From positions 1 through 64,000 of the forward strand of contig CAISWQ010000123.1 of NCBI GenBank assembly GCA_903889245.1: 64,000 bases of DNA, written 5' to 3'. Below the pieces are notes generated by a model. The model saw nothing but the letters and a program-made list of their open reading frames with translations, had not been told where the DNA came from and searched no databases. The position numbers and the translations under genes were made by a program. This DNA is from an uncultured Lentisphaerota bacterium (GTDB taxonomy: Bacteria; Verrucomicrobiota; Kiritimatiellia; CAIQIC01). Positions 16,886 through 31,132 of this stretch are shown here, piece by piece; the first letter of the stretch is position 1; each line of letters begins with the position of its first letter.

Positions 16886-17656
16886 TCACGGTCTAACCCT
16901 ACACAGTCGGAGGGCAAGAACGCCCAAGCCTCCAAGTAACAATGCGCCTGTCGTCGGTTCCGGCACAATATTCGGAGAGAAGATATTTATGCTGTCAATG
17001 GTTACAGGACCTGTCCCAGATTCTGGGTGTTGAGGAACTCCTTGTACTTCGAAGGTGTACTCGCCTGGCAGAGCACTAGGATCTCCCCTATATGGCATTC
17101 CTTCGTTAGCTTCGTAATCAATTCTCCATGTTCCATTATCATACATTGTATACGTTCCTACCTTTCCGTTATTGTTCAAATCTATTCCTGCAGTCCATAA
17201 ACTTCCACCATTTAAACCATTTGTTGCGACTTCTCCGGCTTGCATGCCTAGAGTAGTATATGGTGGTCCATCTCTTGACCAAAGCCATCCATTGGTAGAA
17301 CTGCTCGCTCCCCCATCTACTTTAAAAGCACCTATTGGATAATCAAACCCCGCACCCAAATCGCTTTGATCCTTAATAAAATTAGCTACAATCATATTTG
17401 GAGCCGAATTTGAAATTAAAGTTCCGTTTTTATCGAAATAGTTTACATGAGCAACATTGTATAGTACATCCCTATACTCCTCTGCCATATAAGGTCCCAA
17501 AGTTGACTCTGGTCCAGTTATATCTGTTACTAAATCTCCTTTTGCCTTTCCAAGCATTCCAGCTCCCATCAAAACCAGGAGGGCCAAGCCTTGGAGGGCG
17601 AAGCGTTGGAGCCGGCACGACAGCAAACGGAGCGTCGCGAAATCTGATGTATTCAT
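16886..17656 (-). CDS. PEP-CTERM sorted extracellular protein of unknown function
   Basis: A 256-residue secreted protein. A signal peptide ends near LVLMGAGMLGKAKG (about residue 40). The C-terminus is a PEP-CTERM sorting signal: VPEPTTGALLLGGLGVLALR followed by Arg-rich LCRVRP, the form cut and anchored by exosortase/archaeosortase systems. The middle is rich in Asn, Gly, Ser and Thr and matches no family I recognise. Base composition of about 17050-17560 is clearly AT-richer than the neighbours, with AT-rich codons such as ATA and AAT, which suggests recent transfer. Confidence 0.8.
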   Translation of the reverse strand: MNTSDFATLRLLSCRLQRFALQGLALLVLMGAGMLGKAKGDLVTDITGPESTLGPYMAEEYRDVLYNVAHVNYFDKNGTLISNSAPNMIVANFIKDQSDLGAGFDYPIGAFKVDGGASSSTNGWLWSRDGPPYTTLGMQAGEVATNGLNGGSLWTAGIDLNNNGKVGTYTMYDNGTWRIDYEANEGMPYRGDPSALPGEYTFEVQGVPQHPESGTGPVTIDSINIFSPNIVPEPTTGALLLGGLGVLALRLCRVRP

Positions 17657-17731
17657 CTGTTCCTTGGTATTCTCTTGCGGCCATGGGCTTGGACTGGAAA
17701 GGCAGCGTGCTTTTCCGCGTGGAAAAAAGGA

Positions 17732-17804
17732 GCGATTCCCAAACCCGGAACTTCCGGGGTCAGACAGCGAGGCTGTTTCTTTGTTCGCACGGTTTGGGAA
17801 TCGC
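17732..17804. repeat. Cruciform-forming inverted repeat upstream of the PEP-CTERM gene
   Basis: The arms GCGATTCCCAAACC (17732-17745) and GGTTTGGGAATCGC (17791-17804) are perfect inverted copies. Between them lies a small palindrome CCGGAACTTCCGG (17745-17757) and GACAGCGAGGCTGTTTC. The element is about 75-150 bases upstream of the PEP-CTERM gene on its coding strand side. Confidence 0.75.
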
Positions 17805-17896
17805 TTCGGGGTTGCATGTCGGTTACGGGCCGACGGTGAGGATGGCGGTGTCGCTCCATTCGCCGGTCGGGTTGCCTTTGTCCCGTGTCATCATGC

Positions 17897-18739
17897 TCAT
17901 CCCACCATGATGCTCACGGGGGCGCTCCATTGGCCGACGCGGTCGTCGCCGACGCGATAGATCGCGCGGTAGGTCCACTTGGTGGGCGTCGCGGGCAGCG
18001 GCTGCGTGTCGGTATAGCCGGGCGTGGTATCCATCGCAAGCAGGGCATAGCCCTGGCCGCGATCCACCTGCATCTCGCAGGCGTCGAGGAATTGGGCCTG
18101 GCCTGCCCAGCCCCAGTCCACGAAGACCTGTCCGCCCCGCAGCTCGACCTTGATGCTGGGTTGCATGGCCGCCAGGTCGGGCGCGGTCTGCACGGGGCCT
18201 TCGATGCCAAGCGCTTCGCCAAGCGCCGCGTTATAGTTGGCGCTGGCCTTGAGCTGCTTGACCAGCGCGCGGAAGCGCACTTCGATGCCCACGGCAACGG
18301 CGGGCACACTGGCGGGGAACGTGGGGGCGACGGGCGCGCCGGCGACCGGCGCGGTGCCGCCGCCGCGGACAAGGTTCTTCCACGCCGTCCATTCCTGTCC
18401 CCCGTTCTGCATGGTTTGCTGGCACGCAAGCGTGTAGCCGAAATACTCGGCATCGGCGGCTTGCGCGGCAACCTGCGCGGGCGTGACGCCCAAGGCCGTG
18501 GCATAGGCCGGCAGGTTGGTCTTGACCGTCTGCAACTGCGCCGCAAAGTCGGCGTCACTCCGTTGCAGGTAATCTTGCTTCGGCATGGTACTCCTTCTCC
18601 TTTTTTGTGTTGGCACTGCACCTTCGGTGGGCGGCGGGACATAGCCCGGATCGCCCGGCTCCAAGATGTACGCAGGCTCCCCCCAGCGCAGGTTGGGATC
18701 GTCCCACCGATACCCGGCGTCCCAATGGAGGGGTTTCAT
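17897..18739 (-). CDS. Hypothetical protein with C-terminal fibronectin-III-like region
   Basis: 280 residues from ATG 18739, which overlaps the preceding frame as ATGA. An alternative start, ATG 18586 (MPKQDYLQRSDADFAAQLQT, 229 residues), has a much stronger ribosome site (AAGGAGAAGGAG four to five bases upstream), so both may be used. The N-terminal helical region (KQDYLQRSDADFAAQLQTVK to about residue 190) is followed by VELRGGQVFVDWGWAGQAQF and WTYRAIYRVGDDRVGQWSAP, which look like an FnIII-type beta-sandwich. There is no signal peptide or membrane helix. I do not recognise a function. Confidence 0.7.
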   Translation of the reverse strand: MKPLHWDAGYRWDDPNLRWGEPAYILEPGDPGYVPPPTEGAVPTQKRRRSTMPKQDYLQRSDADFAAQLQTVKTNLPAYATALGVTPAQVAAQAADAEYFGYTLACQQTMQNGGQEWTAWKNLVRGGGTAPVAGAPVAPTFPASVPAVAVGIEVRFRALVKQLKASANYNAALGEALGIEGPVQTAPDLAAMQPSIKVELRGGQVFVDWGWAGQAQFLDACEMQVDRGQGYALLAMDTTPGYTDTQPLPATPTKWTYRAIYRVGDDRVGQWSAPVSIMVG

Positions 18740-18990
18740 GAATAACTCACCTTTTCAGCCCCCCAAGGCTCGTTTGGGCCTGTTTTGACCATAAACAACG
18801 GCTCCGGATGATTTTTCGGTGTCCCCGGACCGTTCGTAGGCGCCGCCGGACCCTCCGTAGGCGCCGCCCGCTGATCCGTAGGCACCGACGGACCATCCGC
18901 AGGCACCGCCGGATCGCCCGTCGGGGCCGACCGCACTTCCATCGGCACCGACGCACGAGCGGGGGATACCGGTAAAGCGTTCCACCGCAC
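18736..18990 (-). CDS. Possible small repeat protein (APTxGPA heptads)
   Basis: An 84-codon frame from GTG 18990 (or 68 codons from ATG 18942). About seven degenerate 21-bp tandem units encode heptads such as APTGDPA, VPADGPS, APTEGPA and APTNGPG. The TGA stop overlaps the next start as ATGA, the coupling style used by real genes in this window. It could also be non-coding tandem DNA. No homologue is recognised. Confidence 0.4.
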   Translation of the reverse strand: MRWNALPVSPARASVPMEVRSAPTGDPAVPADGPSVPTDQRAAPTEGPAAPTNGPGTPKNHPEPLFMVKTGPNEPWGAEKVSYS

Positions 18991-19043
18991 CGCCGGAACG
19001 TCCGGGGGAACCGCAGGAGAGAGCTAGGAGACGGCTACGGCTT

Positions 19044-19099
19044 GGGGCGCTGGGGCGCTGGGGCGCTGGGGCGCTGGGGCGCTGGGGCGCTGGGGCGCT
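19044..19099. repeat. Perfect octamer tandem, 7 x GGGGCGCT
   Basis: Exactly seven head-to-tail copies of GGGGCGCT (56 bases) in the otherwise gene-free stretch 18991-19327. The length may vary by slipped-strand mispairing. The G-runs also permit quadruplex formation. Confidence 0.95.
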
Positions 19100-19232
19100 G
19101 GATTGGGGTTCCTCATATCCTGCGGAACAAATAGTCCCGCGCTGTCCACCGCGTCAAGGACTTTTTCGGTCCGCAACCGAACCGCAGAATAGCGAACAAG
19201 GAATATCGAAGGCTGAAGGACGGAGGGAGAGC

Positions 19233-19317
19233 AGAGGTCAGAGGTCAGAAGTCAGAGGTCCGTTTTCTGCTTTCAGCTTTCAGCTTTCTGCTTTCTGCTT
19301 TTTGCTTTCAGCTTTTC
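19233..19317. repeat. Two adjoining heptanucleotide tandem arrays
   Basis: 19233-19260 is four copies of AGAGGTC (third copy AGAAGTC). 19269-19317 is seven degenerate copies of GCTTTCA (variants GCTTTCT, GCTTTTT). A single palindromic unit, TTTTCCAATCCCTGGAAAA (19313-19331), abuts them and overlaps the U-tract of the rpsA terminator. Confidence 0.9.
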
Positions 19318-19327
19318 CAATCCCTGG

Positions 19328-19360
19328 AAAAAAAAGAAAGCCGGGCCACGGGGCCCGGCT
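19328..19360 (-). terminator. Rho-independent terminator of rpsA
   Basis: On the reverse strand, AGCCGGGCC (19352-19360) pairs perfectly with GGCCCGGCT (19339-19347) around a four-base loop, followed by TTCTTTTTTTT. It lies 23 bases after the rpsA stop. Confidence 0.93.
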
Positions 19361-19382
19361 GGCGATGTGTGTGGGGTGAAGG

Positions 19383-21140
19383 TTATTCCTTCTTGTCGCC
19401 CTTTTCGCCGGGGCGCCACTCTTCCTGCTGCTGCATGGCGGCGCCGAGCGCGGCATCGAGCATCCCGCCCATATCCACGATGCTCTCGCCGGGGCGCAGC
19501 CCTTCGAGCATGGACTCATCCACCTTGAACTCTTCGTCGGGCAACTGCGCGGCCTTGATGGAAAGGCCGATGCGGCGCTCGACAGGATCAATTTTGATGA
19601 CGCGGGCTTCCACTTCCTGGCCAGGCTGGAGCACGTCCTTGACCTTCTGGACGCGGTCGTCGCTGATCTGGCTGATGTGGACGAGGCCATCGATGCCTTC
19701 CTCGATCTCGACGAAGGCGCCGAAGGAGGCGAGCTTGCTGACCTTGCCCTTGACGCGCTGGCCGACTTTGTACTTCGAGGCGATCGAACTCCACGGATCT
19801 TCCTGCGCCTGCTTGAGGCCGAGGCTGATCCGCTGCTGCGAGGGATCGACTTCGAGCACGACGGCCTCGACGACGTCGCCCTTCTTGAGGACTTCGGTCG
19901 GATGGTTGACCTTGCGGGTCCACGACATGTCGGAGACGTGGATCATGCCGTCCATACCTTCTTCGATCTCGACGAAGGCGCCGTAGTTGGTGAAGTTGCG
20001 GACCTTGCCGGTGATGCGCGTGCCGATCGGGTACTTGTTCTGGACCTCGTCCCACGGGTTGGATTCGGTCTGGCGGATGCCGAGCGAAATCTTCTGCTCG
20101 TCGCGGTTGACGCCGAGGATGACGGCATCCACAGCCTGGCCGACGGTGAGCACATCCGACGCCTTCGCGACGCGCTTGGTCCACGAGAGTTCGGAGACGT
20201 GCACGAGACCCTCGACGCCTTCCTCGATCTGGATGAACGCGCCGTAGGGCATGACGTTGGTGACGGTGCCGTGGACGCGGCGGCCGACCTGGTAGCGGGC
20301 CTCGATATCGTCCCACGGGTTACGGGTCTTCTGCTTGAGGCCGAGGGAAATCCGCTCCTTCTCGAGGTTGACGTCGAGGATGAGCACTTCGAGCTCCTGG
20401 CCGACCTTGAGCATCTCGGAGGGATGGTTGACGCGGCCCCAGCTCATGTCGGTGACGTGCAGCAGGCCATCCATACCGTTGAGGTCCACGAACGCGCCGA
20501 AGTCGGTGAGGTTTTTGACGAAGCCCTTGCGGATCTGGCCGATCTGGATATCGCGCAGCAGGCCCTTCTTCTGTTCCTTGCGGCGGTCTTCGAGCATCTC
20601 GCGGCGCGAGACGACGAGGTTGCGGCGCTCCTTGTTGATCTTGAGAATCTTGAACTCGAGCGGCTTGTTGAGGTAGGCGTCCGGGTCCTTGACCGGCGTA
20701 ACGTCGAGCTGCGAGCCGGGGAGGAACGCGTCCACGCCGACATCCACGAGCATGCCGCCCTTGACGCGGCCGACGATCGTGCCTTCGATGACGCTGCCCT
20801 CGGTGTAATTTTCCAGGACGCGGTCCCAGTTGCGCTGCTGCTCCGCGCGCTGCTTGCTGACGACGATCTGGCCGTCATCGTTTTCGAGCTGCTCGATGAG
20901 GACCTCGATGGCATCGCCGGCCTTGACGGCGGCGAGGTCTTTGAACTCCTCGCCGGGGATGATGCCCTCGGACTTGTAGCCGATATCCACGACGACTTCG
21001 TTGGAGCGGACTTCGAGGACTTTGCCGCCGACGATGGAGTTTTCCTTGAAGGACTTCAGGGTTTCCTCGTAGCGGGCGGCCATGGCGGCCTTTTCTTCAC
21101 TGATGGGAGCGGCGGGGGCCGCGGCTTTTTTCTTGCTCAT
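19383..21140 (-). CDS. rpsA: Ribosomal protein bS1
   Basis: A 585-residue RNA-binding protein that unfolds mRNA leaders on the 30S subunit. Six S1 OB-fold repeats are visible. The last four share the GxVxxxxxFGAFV pattern (GFVKNLTDFGAFVDL, GTVTNVMPYGAFIQI, GKVRNFTNYGAFVEI, GKVSKLASFGAFVEI), each ending with HVSxxSW or similar. The start is ATG 21140 (MSKKKAAAPAAPISEEKAAM); upstream in-frame codons lack a ribosome site and enter repeat DNA. It has its own terminator and is monocistronic. Confidence 0.96.
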   Translation of the reverse strand: MSKKKAAAPAAPISEEKAAMAARYEETLKSFKENSIVGGKVLEVRSNEVVVDIGYKSEGIIPGEEFKDLAAVKAGDAIEVLIEQLENDDGQIVVSKQRAEQQRNWDRVLENYTEGSVIEGTIVGRVKGGMLVDVGVDAFLPGSQLDVTPVKDPDAYLNKPLEFKILKINKERRNLVVSRREMLEDRRKEQKKGLLRDIQIGQIRKGFVKNLTDFGAFVDLNGMDGLLHVTDMSWGRVNHPSEMLKVGQELEVLILDVNLEKERISLGLKQKTRNPWDDIEARYQVGRRVHGTVTNVMPYGAFIQIEEGVEGLVHVSELSWTKRVAKASDVLTVGQAVDAVILGVNRDEQKISLGIRQTESNPWDEVQNKYPIGTRITGKVRNFTNYGAFVEIEEGMDGMIHVSDMSWTRKVNHPTEVLKKGDVVEAVVLEVDPSQQRISLGLKQAQEDPWSSIASKYKVGQRVKGKVSKLASFGAFVEIEEGIDGLVHISQISDDRVQKVKDVLQPGQEVEARVIKIDPVERRIGLSIKAAQLPDEEFKVDESMLEGLRPGESIVDMGGMLDAALGAAMQQQEEWRPGEKGDKKE

Positions 21141-21180
21141 GTTTTTCCGATCACGGCACGGCGACTCGTTGCGGGCCATC

Positions 21181-21204
21181 CGCCGGGTCAGAGACCCGGC
21201 CTAC
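21181..21204. repeat. CG-rich hairpin, GTAGGCCGGGTCTCTGACCCGGC family
   Basis: The hairpin CCGGGTCAGAGACCCGG followed by CCTAC recurs, inverted and with one changed base pair, at 45093-45116 (GTAGGCCGAGTCTCTGACTC), so it is a dispersed element. Confidence 0.75.
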
Positions 21205-21217
21205 CTCATCAGGTTTA

Positions 21218-21391
21218 TTTTCCAGGGCTTGGAAACCGCAGACGCTGGTTTTTCCAAGCCTTGGAAATTTTCGCCCAATTTTTTCCGGGGCCTGGAAATT
21301 TCCACAGGGATTTTTCCAAGGCTTGGGAAAGGAGGGTGCGCTTTGTTCCAAGGTTTGGAAAAAAGGTTGGTTGAATTTCCAACCCTTGGAA
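21218..21391. repeat. Palindromic array C (6 units) upstream of rpsA
   Basis: Six palindromes with centres at 21227, 21259, 21290, 21321, 21353 and 21384, giving spacings of 32, 31, 31, 32 and 31 bp. Intervening sequences differ. With flanking DNA this fills the gap 21141-21504, which holds no gene I can support. Confidence 0.95.
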
Positions 21392-21504
21392 TCAGCCGGC
21401 TGGCGCCGGCGTTACGTCATGAACTTCCTGCAACGGTTATGGGTTACGGGCTGATATTTTATGGCGTGCCGCAGCAGCCCACGTCCGCGGCACGTCAAAC
21501 CGGT

Positions 21505-21537
21505 AAAAGGGTCGGGCCGACATTGCTGTCGGCCCGA
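21505..21537 (-). terminator. Terminator of the rRNA operon
   Basis: On the reverse strand TCGGGCCGACA (21527-21537) pairs with TGTCGGCCCGA (21512-21522) around GCAA, followed by CCCTTTT. It lies just after 5S rRNA. Confidence 0.85.
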
Positions 21538-21545
21538 TAAAAAAT

Positions 21546-21659
21546 CCCGGCAACGTGCTACTCTCCCACGGCCTACACCGCAGTACCATCGCCGCTGTGG
21601 GGCTTAACTTCCGTGTTCGGAAAGGGAACGGGTGTGGCCCCCACGCTATGATCACCGAG
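21546..21659 (-). rRNA. rrf: 5S ribosomal RNA
   Basis: On the reverse strand the conserved segments CCACACCCGTTCCC, CGAACACGGAAGTTAAG and GCGGCGATGGTACTG are present. The ends were set by pairing of the terminal helix (CTCGGTGA with TTGCCGGG) and may be off by a few bases. Confidence 0.93.
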
Positions 21660-21719
21660 AAAAAATGAAATTGCATAGAGAAGGACATTCTTCACACAGC
21701 ATCGTGTGATGTTAAGTTA

Positions 21720-24672
<2,953 letters not shown>

Positions 24673-24703
24673 AAAATTTGGTCACACATATCTCGAACAT
24701 TCG

Positions 24704-24736
24704 GTGAAGAATGTTTCTACCCTTCTCTATGCAATT
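24704..24736 (-). other. Pre-23S processing stem (5' arm; 3' arm 21669-21695)
   Basis: The transcript segments flanking 23S are complementary: AATTGCATAGAGAAGG (24721-24736) pairs with CCTTCTCTATGCAATT (21669-21684), and ACATTCTTCAC (24704-24714) pairs with GTGAAGAATGT (21685-21695). The 6-base interruption in the 5' arm is a bulge. This is the expected RNase III substrate. Confidence 0.85.
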
Positions 24737-24737
24737 G

Positions 24738-24747
24738 TCAAAGAACT
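24738..24747 (-). promoter_or_regulatory. boxA-like antitermination element before 23S
   Basis: AGTTCTTTGA on the transcribed strand resembles the boxA consensus TGCTCTTTAACA bound by NusB/S10. A second copy lies in the 16S leader (27004-27013). Confidence 0.65.
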
Positions 24748-24828
24748 GACCCGCGATGCGGGAAATTGAATATTGCTTGCGGCGCGACCATCGCGCAGCA
24801 ACCGACATTCAATTGATCAACGGCGGCT

Positions 24829-24905
24829 TGGTGGGCGTGCCTGGAATCGAACCAGGGACCTCGTCCTTATCAGGGACGCGCTCTAACCAGCTGAGCTACA
24901 CGCCC
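24829..24905 (-). tRNA. tRNA-Ile(GAT)
   Basis: 77-base cloverleaf in the rRNA spacer: acceptor GGGCGTG/CACGCCC, anticodon loop CTGATAA (GAT), T-arm GGTTCGATTCC, encoded CCA. Confidence 0.97.
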
Positions 24906-24920
24906 AACGGTATTGCCAAT

Positions 24921-24980
24921 TTTTGATTTGCGATTTCCGATTTTGGAAATTCGGCAATCAGCAATCGGCCTTCGGCAATC
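24921..24980. repeat. Heptanucleotide repeats in the tRNA-Ile/tRNA-Ala spacer
   Basis: 24921-24941 is three 7-mers ending GAT (TTTTGAT, TTGCGAT, TTCCGAT). 24953-24980 is four contiguous 7-mers (GGCAATC, AGCAATC, GGCCTTC, GGCAATC). The 7-bp period matches the arrays at 19233-19317. Confidence 0.8.
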
Positions 24981-24986
24981 TCTGAT

Positions 24987-25062
24987 TGGTGGAGGCAACC
25001 GGGCTTGAACCGGTGACCCCGAGCTTGCAAAGCTCGTGCTCTCCCAACTGAGCTATGCCCCC
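24987..25062 (-). tRNA. tRNA-Ala(TGC)
   Basis: 76-base cloverleaf: acceptor GGGGGCA/TGCCTCC, anticodon loop TTTGCAA (TGC), T-arm GGTTCAAGCCC, encoded CCA. Order 16S-Ala-Ile-23S is the reverse of E. coli. Confidence 0.97.
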
Positions 25063-25266
25063 AACAATGTGACGGCATGTCCACGATTCCGAACCCGGCT
25101 TTGCGCCGCCGTTCAGAACAACCCACGAACTCGCTTCGAGACCGAAGCGGTGCGATTTCCACTAACCTGACAGTAGCCCTTGACTCATCTTGCGATGAGT
25201 TGCGTTCCGCTTGCGCGAAACGATTGTCTCTCCAATCTGAAATCTGATTAGGATTTCAAACGGATG

Positions 25267-26845
<1,579 letters not shown>

Positions 26846-26953
26846 AAACTTTGAGCTGCCGTGTCGGCTCGCGACATCGGCATTTAATTGACCCAAGTGC
26901 AGTTATGCTGTTCGCAAAACTGCGAAAATCTACCGCAGGCTTAAAACTACATA

Positions 26954-26994
26954 GAAATCGCACCGCTTCCGTATCGAAGCGATGCTCGCGGGTT
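26954..26994 (-). other. Pre-16S processing stem (5' arm; 3' arm 25120-25160)
   Basis: About 41 bases on each side of 16S are near-perfect reverse complements, for example GAAATCGCACCGCTTC (26954-26969) against GAAGCGGTGCGATTTC (25144-25159), and ATCGAAGCGA against TCGCTTCGAG. The rest of the leader 26846-27201 has boxA but no gene. Confidence 0.85.
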
Positions 26995-27003
26995 ATTCTG
27001 TTT

Positions 27004-27013
27004 TCAAAGAACC
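27004..27013 (-). promoter_or_regulatory. boxA-like antitermination element in the 16S leader
   Basis: GGTTCTTTGA followed by AAAC on the transcribed strand, between the rrn promoter and the 16S processing stem, where NusB/S10 antitermination complexes load. Confidence 0.7.
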
Positions 27014-27201
27014 AGACAACAAAAGACTTCCTTCTGGCCCATTTTATTACCGTGGGCCAGCGGAGTCCCACTATCATATATTAACGCCGGAATTTCTTGC
27101 CAGCGCTCGTTCACATACAAGCAAATTTCGACTCGCTCTTCTCTTCGCCGCCGCCAAGTTTATTGCTGGCAGCGAAGCATGTACGTGACGAATGTGGCGA
27201 C

Positions 27202-27230
27202 AGAGTAAAGCAGCACTGCGGTTGCGTCAA
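27202..27230 (-). promoter_or_regulatory. Probable rRNA operon promoter
   Basis: -35 TTGACG (27225-27230), 17-base spacer, -10 TACTCT (27202-27207) on the reverse strand, with an A/T-rich UP-like tract upstream. It shares AAAAAAGTTGTTGACG with the tuf-operon promoter. Confidence 0.7.
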
Positions 27231-27282
27231 CAACTTTTTTCAAAAAATTACTATTATTTTTTCTGCCAACCTTTCCGCCTCT

Positions 27283-27756
27283 CTATCCGGCCCAATTCCA
27301 CCGCAAGGCAGCACAATAGACAATGTGATTCAGCGCAAGCGCATACACAGAAGAGATGACATCATCAACAGTAATCCCCCAGCCTCCTTGCAGGCTCTGA
27401 AGCTGACGCGCAGGATAAGGCTTGATGATGTCCAACGCACGATGCGTCAGGAAGGCTAAGACAAGTAGAGGCCATGAGAACGGCAGGCCGATCATGGTGA
27501 TCGGGAACGTCAGGTATTCATCCGCAACGACACAATGCGGATCCTTTATTCCAGCCTTTTTCTCTCCTACCCCACAAATCGGGACTGCCAGCAGGGCAAG
27601 GCCGCTGCAAGCAACGATCTGCCACGGCCAGGCACATTGACTCATCAACCAAGCCAGCGGCAAGCCCAGCAACGTTCCCACCGTCCCAGGAGCAAATGGG
27701 CTATGCCCCAGACCAAAGCCCGTCGCCAAAGCATTCACGAATTGTGTCGCTTGCAT
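27283..27756 (-). CDS. pgpA: Phosphatidylglycerophosphatase A
   Basis: Membrane phosphatase that makes phosphatidylglycerol from its phosphate. 157 residues from ATG 27756 (MQATQFVNALATGFGLGHSP); a slightly longer start at 27783 is possible. Family motifs are GHSPFAPGTVGTLLG (about 16-30), VVADEYLTFPITMIGLP (about 75-92) and GGWGITVDDVISSVYALA (about 125-142) with its acidic pair. Several hydrophobic helices are evident. It diverges from tig. Confidence 0.9.
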   Translation of the reverse strand: MQATQFVNALATGFGLGHSPFAPGTVGTLLGLPLAWLMSQCAWPWQIVACSGLALLAVPICGVGEKKAGIKDPHCVVADEYLTFPITMIGLPFSWPLLVLAFLTHRALDIIKPYPARQLQSLQGGWGITVDDVISSVYALALNHIVYCAALRWNWAG

Positions 27757-27801
27757 CCGGACGGAGTTTAGCACGCAGACCATCCCCAGCAATACGCTTT
27801 C

Positions 27802-27830
27802 TTGACGTGGCAAGGGGGATGCCCTAGTTT
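27802..27830 (+). promoter_or_regulatory. Probable tig promoter
   Basis: TTGACG (27802-27807), 17-base spacer and TAGTTT (27825-27830), 48 bases before the tig start. The -10 is weak. Confidence 0.5.
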
Positions 27831-27878
27831 ACCGCCCGCCTTTTCAGAGGCAGTATCAACCATCGAAAGAGGAAGCGG

Positions 27879-29201
27879 ATGAAGTGTACGATTGAAGAAC
27901 TCGGATCCTGTCGTAAGAAATTGAATATTGAATTTTCCGCCGAGGAAACAAGCTCGGAATTCAACACCACGCTAAAAAGCTTTACCAAGGCCGCACGCAT
28001 TCCTGGTTTTCGTCCTGGTCGCGCGCCGGCGGCCATGGTGCAGCGGCACTACGGCAAGGAAATCGCGGAGGAAATCCGCGACCGGCTGGTAGCACGCGGC
28101 TATCATGACGCCATCGCCGAGCACAAGTTGGACGTGGTGGAGTTATTGGATGTGACTGACGCTCACTTCGTGCTCAACCAACCGCTCGCGTTCAGCGTGA
28201 CGCTGGATGTCCCGCCGCAGTTTGACTTGCCGGCTTACAAAGGCATCGCGCTCACCGGCACCAAGGTCATTGTGCGCGATGACGAAGTCGAAGGAACCCT
28301 CAAAGGTATGCTGGAGCGACAGGCCAAGTTCGAAGATGTGACCGGGCGCGCCGTGCAGAAGGGCGATTTGGTGCAGGTTGATTATGTCGGCATGAGCGAT
28401 GGCAAGCCAGTCGCGGAGATCGCGCCTGAAGCCGCGGGGCTCGGCAAGATGGATGGCTATTGGATGCTGGTCGAGGATGAGCATGCATTGCTTCCCGGAC
28501 TTGGCGCGGCGCTGATTGGTGCAACGATGGGCGAGACGAAGCAGGCCGAGGTCAAGTTCCCGGCCGATTTCAGCCGCAAGGAACTCGCGGGTAAGTCCGC
28601 ACAGTACACGGTGACGGTCAAGGCGATTCGCGAACGCAAGCTGCCGGCGAATTACGAAAGCTTGTTCAAGCCGTTCGGCGCAGAAAACGAGGAACAACTC
28701 CGGGCGCGTATCCGCAAAGATCTGCAAGCCTTGAAGGACAATCAGGAGCAGCGGCAGCGCCGCGATGCCGCCGCGCAATGGCTCCTTGCCAACACCAAGG
28801 TCGAGGTGCCCGAATCGGTCGTACAGCGCGAGACCCAGAGCAACGTCTATGATGTGGTCAGCCAGAACATGCGGCGCGGGATCGCCAAGGAAGAGATTGA
28901 AACGCATCGCGGCGAAATCTTCGAGGCCGCCAAGCGGACCGCTACCGGCGACGTGAGGTTGCGTTACATCCTGCATAAGATCGCCGACGCCGAGTCCATG
29001 GACGTCAGCGCCGCGGAACTGGATGCCGAAATCCAGAAGATCGCCACGCAGTCGCGCATGACCCCGCAGCAGGCGCGCAGCCAGCTCCAGAAGAACGAGC
29101 GCTTAGAAGCCCTCCGCGAGGCGCTGCGCCGCGACAAGTCGCTCGACCTCGTGCTGGCCCAAGCGGTGGTCACAGAGGTCGAGGCCCCGGAGAAAAAATA
29201 A
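27879..29201 (+). CDS. tig: Trigger factor
   Basis: Ribosome-bound chaperone and prolyl isomerase, 440 residues. The N-terminal domain carries the ribosome-docking loop [16 protein letters not shown] (about residues 46-61; FRKGKVP-like). The FKBP-type isomerase domain starts near [18 protein letters not shown] (about 160). The C-terminal helical chaperone arms run from about 255 to 440. GAGG precedes the ATG. The TAA overlaps the clpP ATG by one base (TAATG), giving the conserved tig-clpP-clpX operon. Confidence 0.96.
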   Translation: MKCTIEELGSCRKKLNIEFSAEETSSEFNTTLKSFTKAARIPGFRPGRAPAAMVQRHYGKEIAEEIRDRLVARGYHDAIAEHKLDVVELLDVTDAHFVLNQPLAFSVTLDVPPQFDLPAYKGIALTGTKVIVRDDEVEGTLKGMLERQAKFEDVTGRAVQKGDLVQVDYVGMSDGKPVAEIAPEAAGLGKMDGYWMLVEDEHALLPGLGAALIGATMGETKQAEVKFPADFSRKELAGKSAQYTVTVKAIRERKLPANYESLFKPFGAENEEQLRARIRKDLQALKDNQEQRQRRDAAAQWLLANTKVEVPESVVQRETQSNVYDVVSQNMRRGIAKEEIETHRGEIFEAAKRTATGDVRLRYILHKIADAESMDVSAAELDAEIQKIATQSRMTPQQARSQLQKNERLEALREALRRDKSLDLVLAQAVVTEVEAPEKK

Positions 29202-29821
29202 TGACGACGCACAATCAGTTGGTCCCGATGGTCGTCGAACAGACCGGCCGCGGCGAGCGCGCCTACGACATCTTCTCGCGCCTGCTCAAGGACCGCATCG
29301 TGTTCATCGGCACCGCGATTGATGACGAGATCAGCAACCTCATCATCGCGCAGATGCTCTTCCTCCAAGGCGAAGACGCCGAGAAGGACATCAGCTTCTA
29401 CATCAATTCGCCAGGCGGCTCCGTGACGGCCGGGCTGGCGATCTACGACACGATGCAATATCTCAAGTGCGATGTGGCAACGTATTGCGTCGGCCAGGCG
29501 GCGAGCATGGGCGCCGTACTGCTCGCGGCCGGTGCCAAGGGCAAGCGACACGCACTGCCGAACGCACGGATCATGATTCACCAGCCATGGGGCGGCGTGC
29601 AGGGCCAGGCCACCGACATCAGCATCCAAGCCAAGGAAATCCTGCGCCTGCGCGACAACCTGAACAACATCCTCGCGCACCACACCGGCAAAGCGCTCGA
29701 CGCCATCTCGCACGACACCGACCGCGATTTCTTCATGTCCGCCGAAGAAGCGCGCAACTACGGCCTGGTTGATCAAGTCGTCACCAGCCGCCGGCTGGGC
29801 GCGGCGACAAAGGAGAAGTAA
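29201..29821 (+). CDS. clpP: ATP-dependent Clp protease proteolytic subunit
   Basis: Serine peptidase that forms the tetradecameric barrel used by ClpX. The 206 residues match the family. The catalytic triad is Ser102 (GQAASMGA), His127 (IMIHQPWGG) and Asp172 ([10 protein letters not shown]). The [16 protein letters not shown] segment is typical. It overlaps tig by one base and precedes clpX by three bases. Confidence 0.97.
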   Translation: MTTHNQLVPMVVEQTGRGERAYDIFSRLLKDRIVFIGTAIDDEISNLIIAQMLFLQGEDAEKDISFYINSPGGSVTAGLAIYDTMQYLKCDVATYCVGQAASMGAVLLAAGAKGKRHALPNARIMIHQPWGGVQGQATDISIQAKEILRLRDNLNNILAHHTGKALDAISHDTDRDFFMSAEEARNYGLVDQVVTSRRLGAATKEK

Positions 29822-29824
29822 TCC

Positions 29825-31120
<1,296 letters not shown>

Positions 31121-31132
31121 AGGGAGCGGCTG

